Counted from the stretch's first letter, positions 33,201 through 45,007 are shown. The stretch is 64,000 nucleotides of DNA from Halicephalobus mephisto (GCA_009193035.1 SWDT01000027.1:62001-126000); one strand, 5' to 3'. Numbers and translations are program-made. The notes: generated by a model not told the origin, from the letters alone.

Positions 33201-34687
33201 CCCTAATTTCACGCATATAAGGCCGCCTCGCATATAAGGCCGGGTCTCGGCACGAAAATGTGTGTACACCTCCCAGTGGAAGAAAAAGATACTGTCATTT
33301 TTTATAATGAAATCTTTTGAGTTTCTGAAATTTCTATTGATCTACTTGAATCTCAGACAACTAAGTAAGTGTTTTTATTATATTGTTAATAATTTTTAAC
33401 TTACGTTTTCTACAGATGATTAAACGAAGAAAATCCTACACAGCTGCTTATAAGCTGGAGGTTGTCGAATACTCCGATAACTATGGAATCTTAGGAGCTT
33501 CACGTCACTATAATATCAATGATAGATTAGCCCGCAAGTGGAGGTCCAGTCGAAACTCATTGATGTATATGAAGCCGACTAGGAGGGCGATCAGGGGTCC
33601 GAATGCAATGTACCCTGAGTTAGAAGAGAAACTCAGGGACTGGATTTTACAGGAACGTCAAGCCCAAAGATCAGTTTCAACAGTCCGTGTAAGGGCTCAA
33701 GCTATTTTAATGGCTAAGGCGAAAGGGTATAATAACTTCCTTGCAACACCAAATTGGTGTTATAAATTTATGAAGAGGAATCAACTGTGAATAAGAGCAA
33801 AGACTTCTAATGGGCAACATTTGCCGATGATTATGTTAATAAGCAGCAAGATTTCCGGAATTTCGTTTTCGACGAAATACAAGAAGTCCAGCCACGTGAT
33901 TTAGGTAATATGGATGAGGTTGCAGTGGCTTTTGATATTCCGAAAAGATTTACAGTAGAAGAAAAAGGAAAAGAAGATGTTTTTATTAGAACGACTGGTA
34001 ATGAAAAAAGCAACTTTACAGTTGTGCTGAGTGTATCTTCTGATGGGACGAAATTGTCCCCATTTATCATATTTAAAAAAAAGAATGTTCCAAAAAATTT
34101 GCCTGCTGAGTTATCGTAAAAGCAAACAAAAACGGCTGGATGACTGATGAACTGATCACAACTGGATTGAAGAATGCCTGGATGCTGGAAAATTGAGGAG
34201 AGCTCCCTATGCTACTGTCTGTACATGGGTCAAGGAGAGTTTTGAAGAAGTTCCAGTAAGCTGTATAAAAAATGGATTTAACAAAGCAATGATGGAAGAC
34301 CTGGAGATTGAGGGTATTACACTGGCGATGATTGGACTTAGTTTAGAAAACTAGATTATCTTGTTATCCTAATTTTTGTTTTTATTAATTTGTTAAGAAA
34401 AACATTGTTTTTAAAGGATTTTAGGTTTTGGGGAATCATTGATCCATCTCAATCAGATAGTACAATGCTAAAATGGTAGAGATGTGGGCAACTTCTTGCT
34501 AAATGATTTGTCAGGATTTTTGAATTGTTTTATTCAACTACATATGTTTAACGCGGCTTGGATAACAAAAACAGTCAAAAGAAGCGTTATCAATGACAGG
34601 CGGAAAAGCGTTTGTCCGTCATACGCGCATGCTTTTTTTTGGAAAATTCGCGCATATAAGGCCGGTCTTATATGCGCGAAATTAGGG
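33201..34687 (+). mobile_element. pogo/Tigger-like DNA transposon, degraded
   Basis: TA-flanked terminal inverted repeats: CCCTAATTTCACGCATATAA at 33201, and the complement ending ...GAAATTAGGG at 34687, with TA at 33199-33200 and 34688-34689. Subterminal copies of GCATATAAGGCCG repeat inside both ends. The transposase reading frame inside is broken (see the pseudogene entry). About 1.49 kb. Confidence 0.85.
33416..34350 (+). pseudogene. Broken pogo/Tigger (CENP-B-like, DDE_1) transposase
   Basis: The first block (33416-33790) follows a tctacag acceptor and encodes a helix-turn-helix/CENP-B-type DNA-binding region (RRKSYTAAYKLEVVEYSDNY, LARKWRSSRNSL, NWCYKFMKRNQL), ending at a TGA. A second block in another frame (33910-34119) carries the first catalytic region (MDEVAVAFDIP, TTGNEKSNFTVVLSVSSDG, KLSPFIIFKKK), where the initial Asp-Glu is still present. 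Remnants of the C-terminal catalytic part continue to about 34350 with further stops. It is not functional as it stands. Confidence 0.85.
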
Positions 34688-35274
34688 TATTTATGAAAAT
34701 AAAAATTGTTTTTATAATTTTTTCAATTGAGATTTTTAAAATTTGTTAACAATTCAAGTATCTTACGTGTTAATTTGGATTTTCAGTGACAATTATTTCG
34801 TAACTAATATTTCAAAAGTATATTTTTTCTAGATGGATCTGGAATTTCCTGGATCAAAGTCACGTTAAATGCAAATCCTCCAGGACTAGCAGTAACATGT
34901 TACTGTCAATGGGTATTTAGAAACCATAACTAACATTACAGTAGTCCTCCGAAAGTGGGTCAGTTTGTTCATTACAAAGACCAATAGATTCCATAGCATT
35001 GCGCGATATGAAAAATTATCATTGGAATCAGTTAGTCTGTATAGTTTATAGCATCTCAGTCCGCGTTACTTCACTCTCGTATATCTTAAAGCAAAATTAT
35101 AAAAACCACAAAGTTATTTGAGATACCAGTTTGTCATTCCTAATTAATTGTCCATCCTGTGTGTCGCTAATTTATAAAATGTAATTTTATCCTACTTTAA
35201 GCGTGGTTCCTACCTTCCTGTTCATCTCAAATCCAACACTTGTGATTGAATTTTATTTATTTTTCAGATCCAGA
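34688..35274. other. Spacer and 5' region of the next gene
   Basis: No ORF supported. It ends in tatttttcag just before the ATG at 35275. Nothing else recognised. Confidence 0.5.
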
Positions 35275-37435
35275 ATGGCTCTGTATCGAGGTTTCTATCT
35301 TGATCTCGGTCGAGAATTAAAATGTCCGTTCAGGTATGATAAGAAATTTATGGCCAGATTTATGCTATCTGGAAAGGAGTCTTTTCGGGCTTTGGAGGAC
35401 GTTATAGTTAAACCGAGTCATGTAACCCTCTACGACCGTCAGCCTCACTGCTCTAGTGGTGATGTAATAATTCCGTTCTATGGATTATATGCTAAATTTG
35501 TGAGTCGATGGACTATTGTAACTTTTACAATCAGGAACCTCAGGATACCAATGTCGGGATCGACAAAAATAACAAACATCCTTGTACGGGGCTGATTGTC
35601 CGGTGGGCATTGTCTAATATCGAACAAGTCGAGATTGATATTATTCATCCTCTTCCTACAGTTGTTGCGGATTTACTATTGAAGAATTCGAGTGAGTTTC
35701 ATCTATCATCAAAAGATAACCGTTTTTAGAGCTGAAAAGACTCTGGTTGGAGAAATGTGATTTCTCGACTGCAAAACTGCTGCTGGAATCTAGAAAATTC
35801 CATATCATCACCATTAAACCCAATGTTTTTGAACACTTGAGTGGCATCTATATTGACACTATGTACCTGAATTTATCTGACATTTCCCTCGAGAACATTC
35901 TGAAAGCTGAATCCATCAAGACAGATTCGTTGACTACTACTTATAAACTGGAAGACTCTACTGGCAGTCTGTTTACGATGAACATAGGGTCAGTTAGTTG
36001 TTTTTGATTTACAATCGCACTGTGACACTTGTGTCCCAAGCACTTAAGCTCCACTTCCGTAGCTAGAACTGAAAAAAGTACCCATAACAGGGTAATTGTA
36101 CCTGTCAATTCTGAATCTGAAATCGGAATTAATAATTGACCTTCAGAATCTTGGATTCTGGGAACTAAACTCCAATTCTAAGGAGATTTGAAATTTCATA
36201 CCATGATAACGGAAAATTCTCTAGAATGGCTTTTAAAATTCTGTATGAACATATAATATTATTTAAAATTTCTATATTAAATTTCTTAGAACTAAAACAT
36301 AAATGCTTGGGACGGAAATGTCACACAACCTTTATTATACACACAAAAATTGATACGTGGTATATAATGTGTAGATACATTGTAGTGACTTTGGTGTAAC
36401 GGATATATTGTATTCAAAGTATCCATATATTAAGTTAATATCGGTGTATCGTATTTAATGTATAGATACACTAAAACAACTCTAATGCATCAGGTACATT
36501 GTATTAAATATATCGGTATATTAAGTATAATACCAGTGGACTGTATTTAATGTATCCATATATTGAGTTAATATTGATGCATTGTATGTAATGTATCCAT
36601 ATATTGAGTTAATATCGATACATTATATTCAATGTATCTAATAAAGCAGAACCGTTTCAGTGTATCGATACATCATACTCAATATATCGGTATATTAAGT
36701 ATAATATCAATGGACTGTATTTAATGTATCCATATATTGAGTTAATATCGATGCATTATATTTAATGTATCGATACAGTAAAACGGTTCTGATTTACTAG
36801 GTACATAATATTCAAAGTGTTGGTACATTAAATATAGTGCACCGATATTAACTCAATGTGTCGGTATATTGAGTATAATGTATCCTATATATTAGAGCCA
36901 TTTTAATGTACCCTTTGTTGTGTAATTAGTAGTTTGCAGCCCTGGCTTTCAAAGTCTCAAGCAGTTGGATTTGACTGTCTCTTCTATGAACATATTTCTC
37001 AATTTTGAGAAGATTCATAAATTCCTGGAGTTTGTGGGTACAAGACTTGTTAACTTGGAATCCCTTGAGCTGTACTTTCACGAAGAAAGTGATGAATTGG
37101 TCAATAACGAAAAAGTGGACTTTGCTATGCTTCGGGATTTACTCGAAACGTTGATAAGCTGCAAGGGTATGTTGGTCAGCTACAACGACCGAGTGAAGAT
37201 CAACGTTAAACACGACATTCGATCTGACATAACTTCCAAGACTTCTAAAAACGATCTCGAAAATCACTTTGAAGAACTCCAGACAGAATTCCCGCAGTTG
37301 AATTACCACTCCTACAGTATCGAAAAAGTCTCCTACTACGTCTTTAAGCAGGAGGAAATTTCGGAAAAATTGACGATCGAATTTTCATTGATCTTAAAAT
37401 ATAATTCCGAAAATCCAGATTTATTTTCCCGATAA
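35275..37435 (+). CDS. Tandem-family member A: nematode LRR-like protein, possibly F-box type
   Basis: Four exons: 35275-35499, 35535-35691, 35730-35988 and 36940-37435, coding about 378 aa. Introns 1 and 2 are tiny (35 and 38 nt). Intron 3 is 951 nt of minisatellite. The protein has an N-terminal helical motif (FMARFMLSGKESFRALED), a middle with leucine-rich-like segments (LKRLWLEKCDFSTAKLLLES, MYLNLSDISLENILKAES) and a C-terminal region (FQSLKQLDLTVSSMNIFLN, LVNLESLELYFHEE). The gene shares exon structure and phases with 38131-39360. Such N-motif plus irregular repeats recalls lineage-expanded nematode F-box/FTH proteins, but I cannot identify the family with confidence. Confidence 0.65.
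36340..36905. repeat. Minisatellite with internal inverted units inside intron 3
   Basis: Many ~45-50-bp units built from TATCCATATATTGAGTTAAT, ATCGATGCATTGTATTTAAT and related phrases, some in inverted orientation. An outer hairpin pairs AGAACCGTTTCAGTGTATCG (near 36656) with CGATACAGTAAAACGGTTCT (near 36772-36791), so a foldback element may lie within the array. Confidence 0.75.
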
Positions 37436-38130
37436 GTCAATCCAAATAGCGTTTTTATATTTGTAATATTAGTTAAAATATATTAGAATCGGATGAATTC
37501 AGAGTATAAAGATATATGAAAAAATTTGTAACATTTCAAAAATCGAAAAAAATTACGTTTATTTTGAAAGATATTTGTAATTTAAAATTTCACCAGGAAT
37601 TACTAAGGATACACATTGTTTGAAATTTTATTTCGTAATTAGTATATATTAATAACAAGGATAAAAGTAAAAAAAATAAAAAATACCAAAAATAAGAAAT
37701 ATATGAACGGATATCGGTTTTTTTACACCAGTTAACTTCGGTACTAGGTTCCACTCTCGAACAGAATGAATTTGTCATAGTTTTGAACAGAGTTAATTAT
37801 TTCGAAACAAATTTTTTTGGTTTGAAAATCGAGAAAATCTGTTTTTCGAAAAAATTGGATTTTACCAAATGCACGTACGATCTGGTTGAAGTCCTGCGAC
37901 GAAAGAGTTCTTATCAGTAGTTACGGAACGACACTAAATCACTATTCCTATAACTACTGATTGTGAGCTAGTTCGAGTTAGAAAATCCGAGTTTTTTAAA
38001 ACTCCACATTTTTGATCTTAAAGAATTCTACAGAGCTGACTTTTCCTTGCACGAAATACGTGGTTATATATCGATGTGAAAAAGTAAATTTTAATTTTAC
38101 GTAATATTAAAACTTTTTTTCAGGTTCAAA
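37436..38130. other. Intergenic spacer between tandem paralogues
   Basis: A/T-rich, with no ORF that can be supported. It ends in ttttttcag followed by the start of gene B. The 3' flanks of both paralogues carry a related phrase (TTAACTTCGGTACTAGGTTCC near 37733 and TGACTTTGGCACTAGGTTCC near 39595), so the duplicated unit includes 3' flanking DNA. Confidence 0.5.
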
Positions 38131-39360
38131 ATGATCTTAAATCCAGAAGTTTGTTGTGATCTTGTTCTGGAATGTATCAATTTGTCCATCGAAAATCCAG
38201 CAATTTTGAACAAATATATGCTGTCTGGAAAGGAATCTCTGGCTGCTCTGAAGAGAAAACTGGACAAAGTTACAGTTATTCGGTTCGCTGACCGTTTGTC
38301 TTCATACAGTATTAATGATCCATCGTACCCTACTTATATGGACATTAAATTGGTAAGTTCAGTGACTATTGTATTTTTCACTATAAGTGAACATAGGATG
38401 ACGAAATCCGCATCTGCATCCGCTTTGACCGTCCTTATATGGGACACATTATCCGATGGGCAGTGTCTTCTGTCAGAAGAGTCGTGGTTGATGTCAAGGA
38501 TGACCTTTATCCAGATGTTATGAACACGTTGCTAAAAAAGTCGAGTGAGTTTCATTTACCCTCAGGGAATAATTTCTTTTCAGATTTCGGAGAACTAGAG
38601 TTGACTCGTTGTGGTCCAAAAACCACGAAGTCGTTGGTGGAAGCTAGAAGATTTGATTTTATCACCATAGGACCTTGTGCCTGTGCAAATTTGAAGATGC
38701 ATATTGACGCCAAAGAATTGAAATTATATAATTTTTCCCTTAGGGATATTCTGAAAGCTGAATCCATCGTCAACACGGATTCACTGATTGCTGACTGCAT
38801 ATATTTCGAAGAATTTTCCGATAGTCATCTTACGGTCAATATCAGGTTATTTTTATTCTTTTTTACCGTAATTAGTCCTTTACAGCTCTAACTTCAAATC
38901 CCTCAGAAAATTGGAATTGAACGCCACCAATGTGAACTTATTTCTCTATCCTGAGAAGATTCTTAAATTCCTGAATTTTTTGAATACAAACTTCGTCAAT
39001 TTGACGGCTATCAAGTTGGGTTTTTTCGAATATGACGAAAAAGTGAATTATGATTGGAAAGAAGACAACTTTATTATTTCTCCCAATTTCTCAGACAGAT
39101 TCATAACCTACGAAAAGAAGATAGCCACCCATAATCTGCCAAAAAATGTCGATTTTTATATTTCCCATGTGATCAAATCCGTACTACCTACTGAGGCTTC
39201 TAGGAAAGCCTCGGCGGACTATTGCAAGAAGGTCAGGAGGCAACTTGGTGACTTTGATCTTGACCCTGAATTTTGCGGTCCGAGGTTCTATCATTTCTCT
39301 AAGTCTGTTGAAATCTCAGAGAATTTAAGACTGAGGTTTAAGTTCTCCTTGGAATACTAA
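38131..39360 (+). CDS. Tandem-family member B: nematode LRR-like protein, possibly F-box type
   Basis: Four exons: 38131-38352, 38397-38544, 38584-38845 and 38886-39360, coding about 368 aa, with all introns 39-44 nt. It is paralogous to the gene at 35275, with the same four exons and the same intron phases 0, 1, 2. N-terminal motif NKYMLSGKESLAALKRKLDK; middle MGHIIRWAVSSVRRVVVDV and ELKLYNFSLRDILKAES; C-terminal FKSLRKLELNATNVNLFL and FVNLTAIKLGFFEYD. The compact introns show that the long minisatellite intron of gene A is a later expansion. No signal peptide or TM. Function unknown; substrate-adaptor F-box-type roles are only a guess. Confidence 0.7.
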
Positions 39361-40166
39361 GCTAATGAATATCTGCAGTTTTGATTTTTGTTTATTAATA
39401 AATATTAAAAATAAAATGGATTCAAAGTACAAAAAGTAGTTTTTAAAATTTTATGGTGTTGAAGGAATTGATCCATTTTCAACTTTATTCAGTAATAAGT
39501 TTATCTCAATAACAACAACTATACGAAGAGTAAAATTCAAAATTATTAAAAATATGAAATGTGCCATCACCGATGTTTTTTTGCATTTTCAGTTGACTTT
39601 GGCACTAGGTTCCATTCTGGAAACTAATCATTCGTTGTAGTTTTGAAAAAAAGTAGCGATATCATCCTTCAAGATTAAATTAGTCGGATTCCAACATCAG
39701 GATCAGATTTGAACCCATTCGACTTTAACGAAAATGCACAGTCTGAAGATGGAGCTTCCACAACGAAAAAGTTGAATTCCTAAAATTCACAAAAATAGAA
39801 GTATCCCCACTTTGACGAAAAAAAGAATGGACTGTATTTTTTTCAGCAAAGTGAGAACGCTCCAAATATGGAGGTACTCTTGCGTTTTCCCAACGTGCGA
39901 TATATGAAATTTTATATTTATTTCAGATTATCTCGTTTCAGAAGATCATTTTGCAAAAAAAGGAATACAGATTCTGAATTAGCATTTCAAGACCTTCAAA
40001 ATGATATATAACTCGTTTCAAAAAGTTACTTTCACTAAAGTTTGTTTCTTTGTTAGGATTTAGAGTTTTTCGAAAAAGTTCCATTTTTTTCGTCGCGGGA
40101 GTTGTCGGTTTTTTTTCTCGATTATCTTCGTTTTGGTTGCTTTTAATTTTTCAATTTCCTTCCAAA
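39361..40166. other. Spacer and 5' region of FTSJ1
   Basis: A/T-rich. The last 100 bp before 40167 contain a pyrimidine-rich open stretch that is probably 5' UTR rather than coding. Nothing else was recognised. Confidence 0.5.
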
Positions 40167-41539
40167 ATGTCCAAAAATGCCTCAGATCAACGGGATATCT
40201 ACTACCGAATGGCCAAGGAGAACGGTTACAGAGCCAGAAGTGCTTATAAACTCCTCCATTGCGATGAAAAATACGACATTTTCAGCTGTAAGTTCTTTGA
40301 AAAAAATAAATTTTCATATATCAACTTTAGGTGTCGAGACTGTCGTCGACCTCTGTGCTGCTCCTGGATCCTGGAGTCAAGTACTGGCCGAACAAGTTTT
40401 TTTCAAAAAACAAAGAAAAACTGAAAATCGAAAATTCAAAAACGAAGTTGATTCTGCTGTCAAAGACATTCTTCAAAATCTGAATATATCCGATGCCGAA
40501 TTCAATAATTCCACATCCGACGAACTAGAATCAACTTCTGATGCCGTTCCACCCAGAGGCAAAGTTGTCTCCGTGGATATCCAGCCTATGTCCGCGATCG
40601 ATGGAGTCAAAATTATCAAAGGCGATATCACTACTGTGAGTTTACTTTTCCACTTCCCACTTTTTATAATTCCAACAAATCCTCCAGGAAGAAACCATTA
40701 AACAAATCATCGACGCTCTAGAGGGAAAGGAAGCAGATTTAGTTGTTTGCGATGGTGCTCCAGATGGTTAGTTTTTACTTTTTTCATATACATGTTCATA
40801 TATCTATACTTCTATATAATTTATATTTATACACCTATATATAGTATATATCTGTATATTATTTATATTTATATTTATATACCTGTATATAGTATATATC
40901 TGTATATAATCTATATTTATATACCTGTATATGATCTATATCTATGTACCTACATATAATCTATATTTATATACCTGTATATGATTTGTCTAATTTCCAG
41001 TAACCGGTATGCATGCTTTCGACGAGTATATGCAAGGCCAATTGCTCTATGCCGCATTTATGACTACAGTTTGTGTCTTAAAACCTGGTGGAGCTTTTGT
41101 TTCGAAGGTAAGTCTCGACTAAAATCCTTTTAAAAAGTACTTTTCAGATATTCCGTTCCCACAATATCGATCTCATCTTCTCCCAAATGAGTCACTTTTT
41201 CAAAGAAGTCCATTGCTACAAACCCCCATCTTCTAGACCTGATAGCTGTGGTTTGTGTCGAGTTTTGGATTTTATATTTTTTAAATTTCAGAACACTTCC
41301 TCGTTTGCAAAGGCTACACTCCAATCCCCGGCTTTAGTGCCTGTCTTCAGAATCCAGTGTTAGCAAACAACTACACAGAAACTTTGGCCAAGTTAACTCC
41401 GATCCAACGAAAATACGTCCCTTATCTTGCTTGTGGAGACACCAGTGGTTTCGACGACGAACTCAACGACAACAAAGAAGTATTAAAAAAGCTAGACAGG
41501 ATTCTCAATGACGAAGATGGTTTGAATGGACTGCTATAG
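40167..41539 (+). CDS. ftsj1: tRNA 2'-O-methyltransferase FTSJ1/TRM7
   Basis: Six exons: 40167-40287, 40331-40635, 40688-40766, 41001-41107, 41148-41250 and 41292-41539, coding about 320 aa. The RrmJ-type K-D-K-E tetrad is visible: [36 protein letters not shown] and EHFLVCKGY. The SAM site is [14 protein letters not shown]. The family methylates C32 and N34 in the anticodon loop of several tRNAs. There is an insertion of about 45 residues, polar and low in conservation (from [10 protein letters not shown] to DAVPPRGK), between the SAM motif and the VVSVD strand. An alternative final exon (41634-41744, LAKSRNRPNPDGVVNEV...WSIGIWSS) looks coding but no matching donor could be fixed. Confidence 0.92.
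40780..40985. repeat. TA-rich microsatellite in FTSJ1 intron 3
   Basis: Repeats of TATATCTGTATAT and TTTATATACCTG-type units fill intron 3 (40767-41000). Confidence 0.85.
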
Positions 41540-41633
41540 ATGTCAAATTTTAACTTTGTTGATTTTGGTAATGAATTTTTATTCTTTAACTTTGAATACT
41601 CTTCTTCGATCGAGAAATTGGATTCGTTTCCAG

Positions 41634-41744
41634 CTAGCCAAAAGCAGGAATCGCCCTAATCCAGATGGTGTGGTTAACGAAGTGGAAGGCAAGGATTCGG
41701 TGGATGTTTTTGATAGTTGGAGTATAGGGATTTGGAGTAGCTAA
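41634..41744 (+). CDS. Possible alternative last exon of FTSJ1
   Basis: After a clean acceptor (gtttccag, ends about 41633), the frame LAKSRNRPNPDGVV...DSWSIGIWSS is open to TAA at 41744 and has normal protein composition. The upstream donor that would keep this frame is unclear: gtatta at 41481 is phase 0 but would drop 19 plausible residues. It could be an alternative C-terminus or chance. Confidence 0.35.
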   Translation, partial: LAKSRNRPNPDGVVNEVEGKDSVDVFDSWSIGIWSS

Positions 41745-41994
41745 AAAAGTAATTACAAAATTCGAAGTTTTTAGTCTTAAATTTTTAAAAATCTTAAAAA
41801 TTCATTTTTGAGGATTTTGTAAAAACATTAATTTCTACACAAGTTTAAAGATAAAAATCCTAAAATCATTCGTAATTTATGGATATTGAACCACTATTGA
41901 TTCCACTTATTTACCTATCTCCTTATTTGCATTTTACTATAATACCAAATGCAAATGAGGATATGGATAAATATAACCCATGTTTTCTAACTAC

Positions 41995-42390
41995 TGTTAA
42001 GATAAAAAAACAGTAATACAATAGTAATCTTCACTAGGAGAACAATAAGATACAATTTATCTATTTCTTCTCACAACCAAGAGTCTCACTCATGTCCTAC
42101 AGTATTCCACAGTCCGTGATATTCAGGCTATCTCTTCAAGTCCTTTCTTTTTAGTATAGTTTCTGTCCTAACAGTAATCTAATGATAAATGGAATTATAT
42201 TGATTAAAAACCAACTGTTAAAATAAAAACAAAAGTATAATAATAATCTTCACTAGTACACTAAAGATACAATTTATATAAATCTCTTTGGCACAATACA
42301 ACTGACAATCTTACTCAGCCCTACAGTACTCCATACTCCCTGATATTCAGGCTATCGTTTCAATTCTTCCTAGTTTACTTTATCCTAACA
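41995..42390 (-). mobile_element. Miniature LTR element (inverted copy of 32366-32777)
   Basis: Terminal repeats 41995-42173 and 42216-42390, each starting TGTTAA and ending CCTAACA on this strand, flank a 42-bp core (42174-42215). That core is the reverse complement of the core at 32549-32590. So the repeat-core-repeat arrangement is a conserved unit rather than a chance tandem. No coding capacity. Confidence 0.7.
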
Positions 42391-42428
42391 ATTGCGATTC
42401 TAAAACCCTTATAAAAACCCAAACTTAC

Positions 42429-42564
42429 TTTTCACCAATTCAACTCCATTATTCTTCACTTCCTGTTCTTTCCAACAAGGAAACTCAAATCCTTTCCAAT
42501 CATGAAAAACTTTCCCCACTTCTATCTGGAGATCACAAGCTGGAAGAGGAAAGTCCGGAACCAT
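42429..42564 (-). CDS. Possible orphan first exon of an unrecognised protein
   Basis: The minus strand reads MVPDFPLPACDLQIEVGKVF, then DWKGFEFPCWKEQEVKNNG, from an ATG at 42564 to a good donor (GAAAA|gtaagtt) at 42428. The composition is clearly protein-like compared with its surroundings. The next exon would have to lie beyond the inserted LTR element or within the FTSJ1 3' region, and none was found. It may be a gene fragment broken by the insertion. Confidence 0.35.
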
Positions 42565-42761
42565 ATTTTTTAAAATAAAAATTCTCAATTTTTCCTAAAT
42601 TTATAAATCACCATTATGCAAGAATCCTTTTCAAATTCAAATCACTGCTTCCAGAAAAATCCAAAACTCCTTACCATAATAAACATCAGGAATTTGATCA
42701 AAAATCAAAATGGTGATTTCTTATTAAAAATTGCGAAATTGTCAAAATTCAAAAATCAATG

Positions 42762-45007
42762 TTAACCGAAAAAGCTCACAAATTCTTCATCATAAAAGGT
42801 TTTCTTCTTGACTGTCCTTCCACTTCTAGTCACAACAGGAGGACCATCTTCTTCAATTTCATCATCAATTTCGAAACACACACTAGATGAGGAAAACCTC
42901 GATCTACTTTCTGTTGAAGATATCCTTCTCACTCGAGGGGTTGAAAAACAAATTGATTTCGAAGCAGGTCCACTTACTAGTGGTCTTTTTCCCATTGGTG
43001 GGGTTAAAGGACAGATCGGACTTAAAACAGCTCCTCCTGAAGACCTTCTTTTCCGAGGACTTAGAGGACGAATCTGCTTTGGGATAGTTCCTTCTGGAAT
43101 AACAACTTTTTCCGGGAATCTAATCGACCACTTATGACGTCTCTTTGGTTCACCAGAACTGTAATCCATGATGTCTGGTGGCGGGAAGATTGGCGGAATT
43201 ATCGAGAACAAGGACACATATTGAAATCTCCGATTCACCGACGATGGACGTGGTTCCATAAAGTAATCAATGGCGCATTTCTTCGGCAATGGTCGCTGAA
43301 AGGGAAATCTTAATTTTTAAGCTTTCTGAAACTGCCAAACTTACTATTCTGACATTCAAAGAATCCAAAATCTGAGCCAAATTCTCAAGTTCATTCAAGA
43401 GCAAAACCAAGGATCCTTTACGTTCAGCAATACAACTGAAATTCGACCTCATGCGGATAGTGTTTTGCGCGTTCTCATGAGAATAGACTTCATTGCCTGG
43501 AAGTCAAAATCATCTCTCAAAGTAAAACCAAAATCACCTTCGTAAAATTTATGTACAGATTCGAAGAAGGAATTCGTACGTTCTGAGCTACGTGCCAGAG
43601 TTTCAGAAGCGCTTTGAGCTCCAATAGTAAAGTTCGGAATTTCGTCCATTGGCTTTGCTGTCATGCCAAAATCGATAATCTGCCTGATCCCATCATCAGA
43701 AGAAGCCGTTGAAGTGGTTAAGGAATTAATACGTTTCCCTACAGCATTTAATACTTCCAATGAACCTGGGAATTTACATGAAATCAAAAGTAGAAGTAAA
43801 ATTTACCTGGTTTGTTAGCTTCTGCAAATTCTTCGAAATCGTTACGTCTTTTCCGAGCTACAAGTTCGTTTTCATGCCGCATCAACAAGGTATACTGCTT
43901 CAAAGCTGTTTCTTCTTCTATAGCTTCCTTAACGGTGGCCGAAAGGTAATTGTCCAAAGTTCCTCGTCTTCGTTTTTCCGAAATGTAGTCGAATCCAGAA
44001 GGTTGCACATCCTTGAAAGCCTTGACATAATCATCAATAAAGTGAAACCGTCTTTTCAAGTCGTTAGCATCTCTGGTTTTCCCGTTGAAACAATACCGAT
44101 CTGAAATGACTGGCCATAAAAGATGATACTTGTCGGCCATTTGCATTAAATACTGAGTTTCTTCCTTGGTCCAATCATCGCAAGTGAAAGCAGCATTGTA
44201 GAGTTCATCAGAATATTCTGGAACGGGATACTTCTTGTTGAACACAGAAAAACGATAATTTTCTTCGTTTTTGTCAATTCGAACGAAATGGGAAAGAGCC
44301 AAAGTATCGTTACGGGCGGAATTGGTGAAATTTAACATTCTCCATTTCCTGACTGGCTTCTTTCCGAACTAGAAATATATGGTAAGTTAATTATTTCCAA
44401 AAAAAGTTTACTTTTTTCAACGAATCAAGTAAGTGATTTTCGTCGAGCTTTTTCTCGCCGATCTGGTTGATGATTTCCTCAGGATCGATACTGGTGCCTT
44501 TCAAGAGTTTTCTGGCTATATCAACATGACTGATCTTCTTCTTGATACTCTGAAAAACCATACTTTGTAAAAATTGGAAATAGAAATGATTTCGATGAGA
44601 ACTTTTAAAAACTAAAGTAGCCTAAAATTTTAGTTTTGTGTAGAAATTATCCCGTAATCCTAGAGGATGTTGTAATTAACTTTTTAGAACCATCTTCTCC
44701 TTAAACGGATCTGAAAACTTCTAGATTGGGAGGTATAAGATAGAAATTCTTTTGTTTCCCAGGATTAGTAGTCATATATGAAAATACCGATAAGCATCCG
44801 AAAAATTATATATTATATCAAAAGAATCTATCGAAAGTGGATTGTTGTGCTTATCATTGAAAATAGAATAAAATTACCTACCGTTTTGAGAGTTGTATTC
44901 TTCTCAGAAAGAACTCTGATTTTAGACTTCTTTTCGGGAGCTTTTGTGGCCTTCTTTCCTTCCGCAAGATCGATTCCCAAGATCCCTTGAATATCTGCAG
45001 CAAACAT
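42762..45007 (-). CDS. dmap1: DMAP1/SWC4-type subunit of NuA4 and SWR1 complexes (EKL-4-like)
   Basis: Six exons: 45007-44882, 44549-44412, 44368-43807, 43765-43538, 43496-43345 and 43295-42762, coding about 579 aa. The N-terminus starts MFAADIQGILGIDLAEG, as in DMAP1 (ADVRDILEL). The SANT-like domain is in exon 3 (VPEYSDELYNAAFTCDDWTK, then EETQYLMQMADKYHLLWPVI and DANDLKRRFHFI). The DMAP1 C-terminal helical region follows (TIRMRSNFSCIAERKGSL, LLNELENLAQIL), and a Pro/Ser-rich basic tail (IPKQIRPLSPRKRRSSGG) is longer than in vertebrates. The 41-nt intron between exons 4 and 5 (gtgattttgg...ttccag) is needed to keep the C-terminal region in frame. Role: histone acetylation and H2A.Z exchange. 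Confidence 0.88.
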
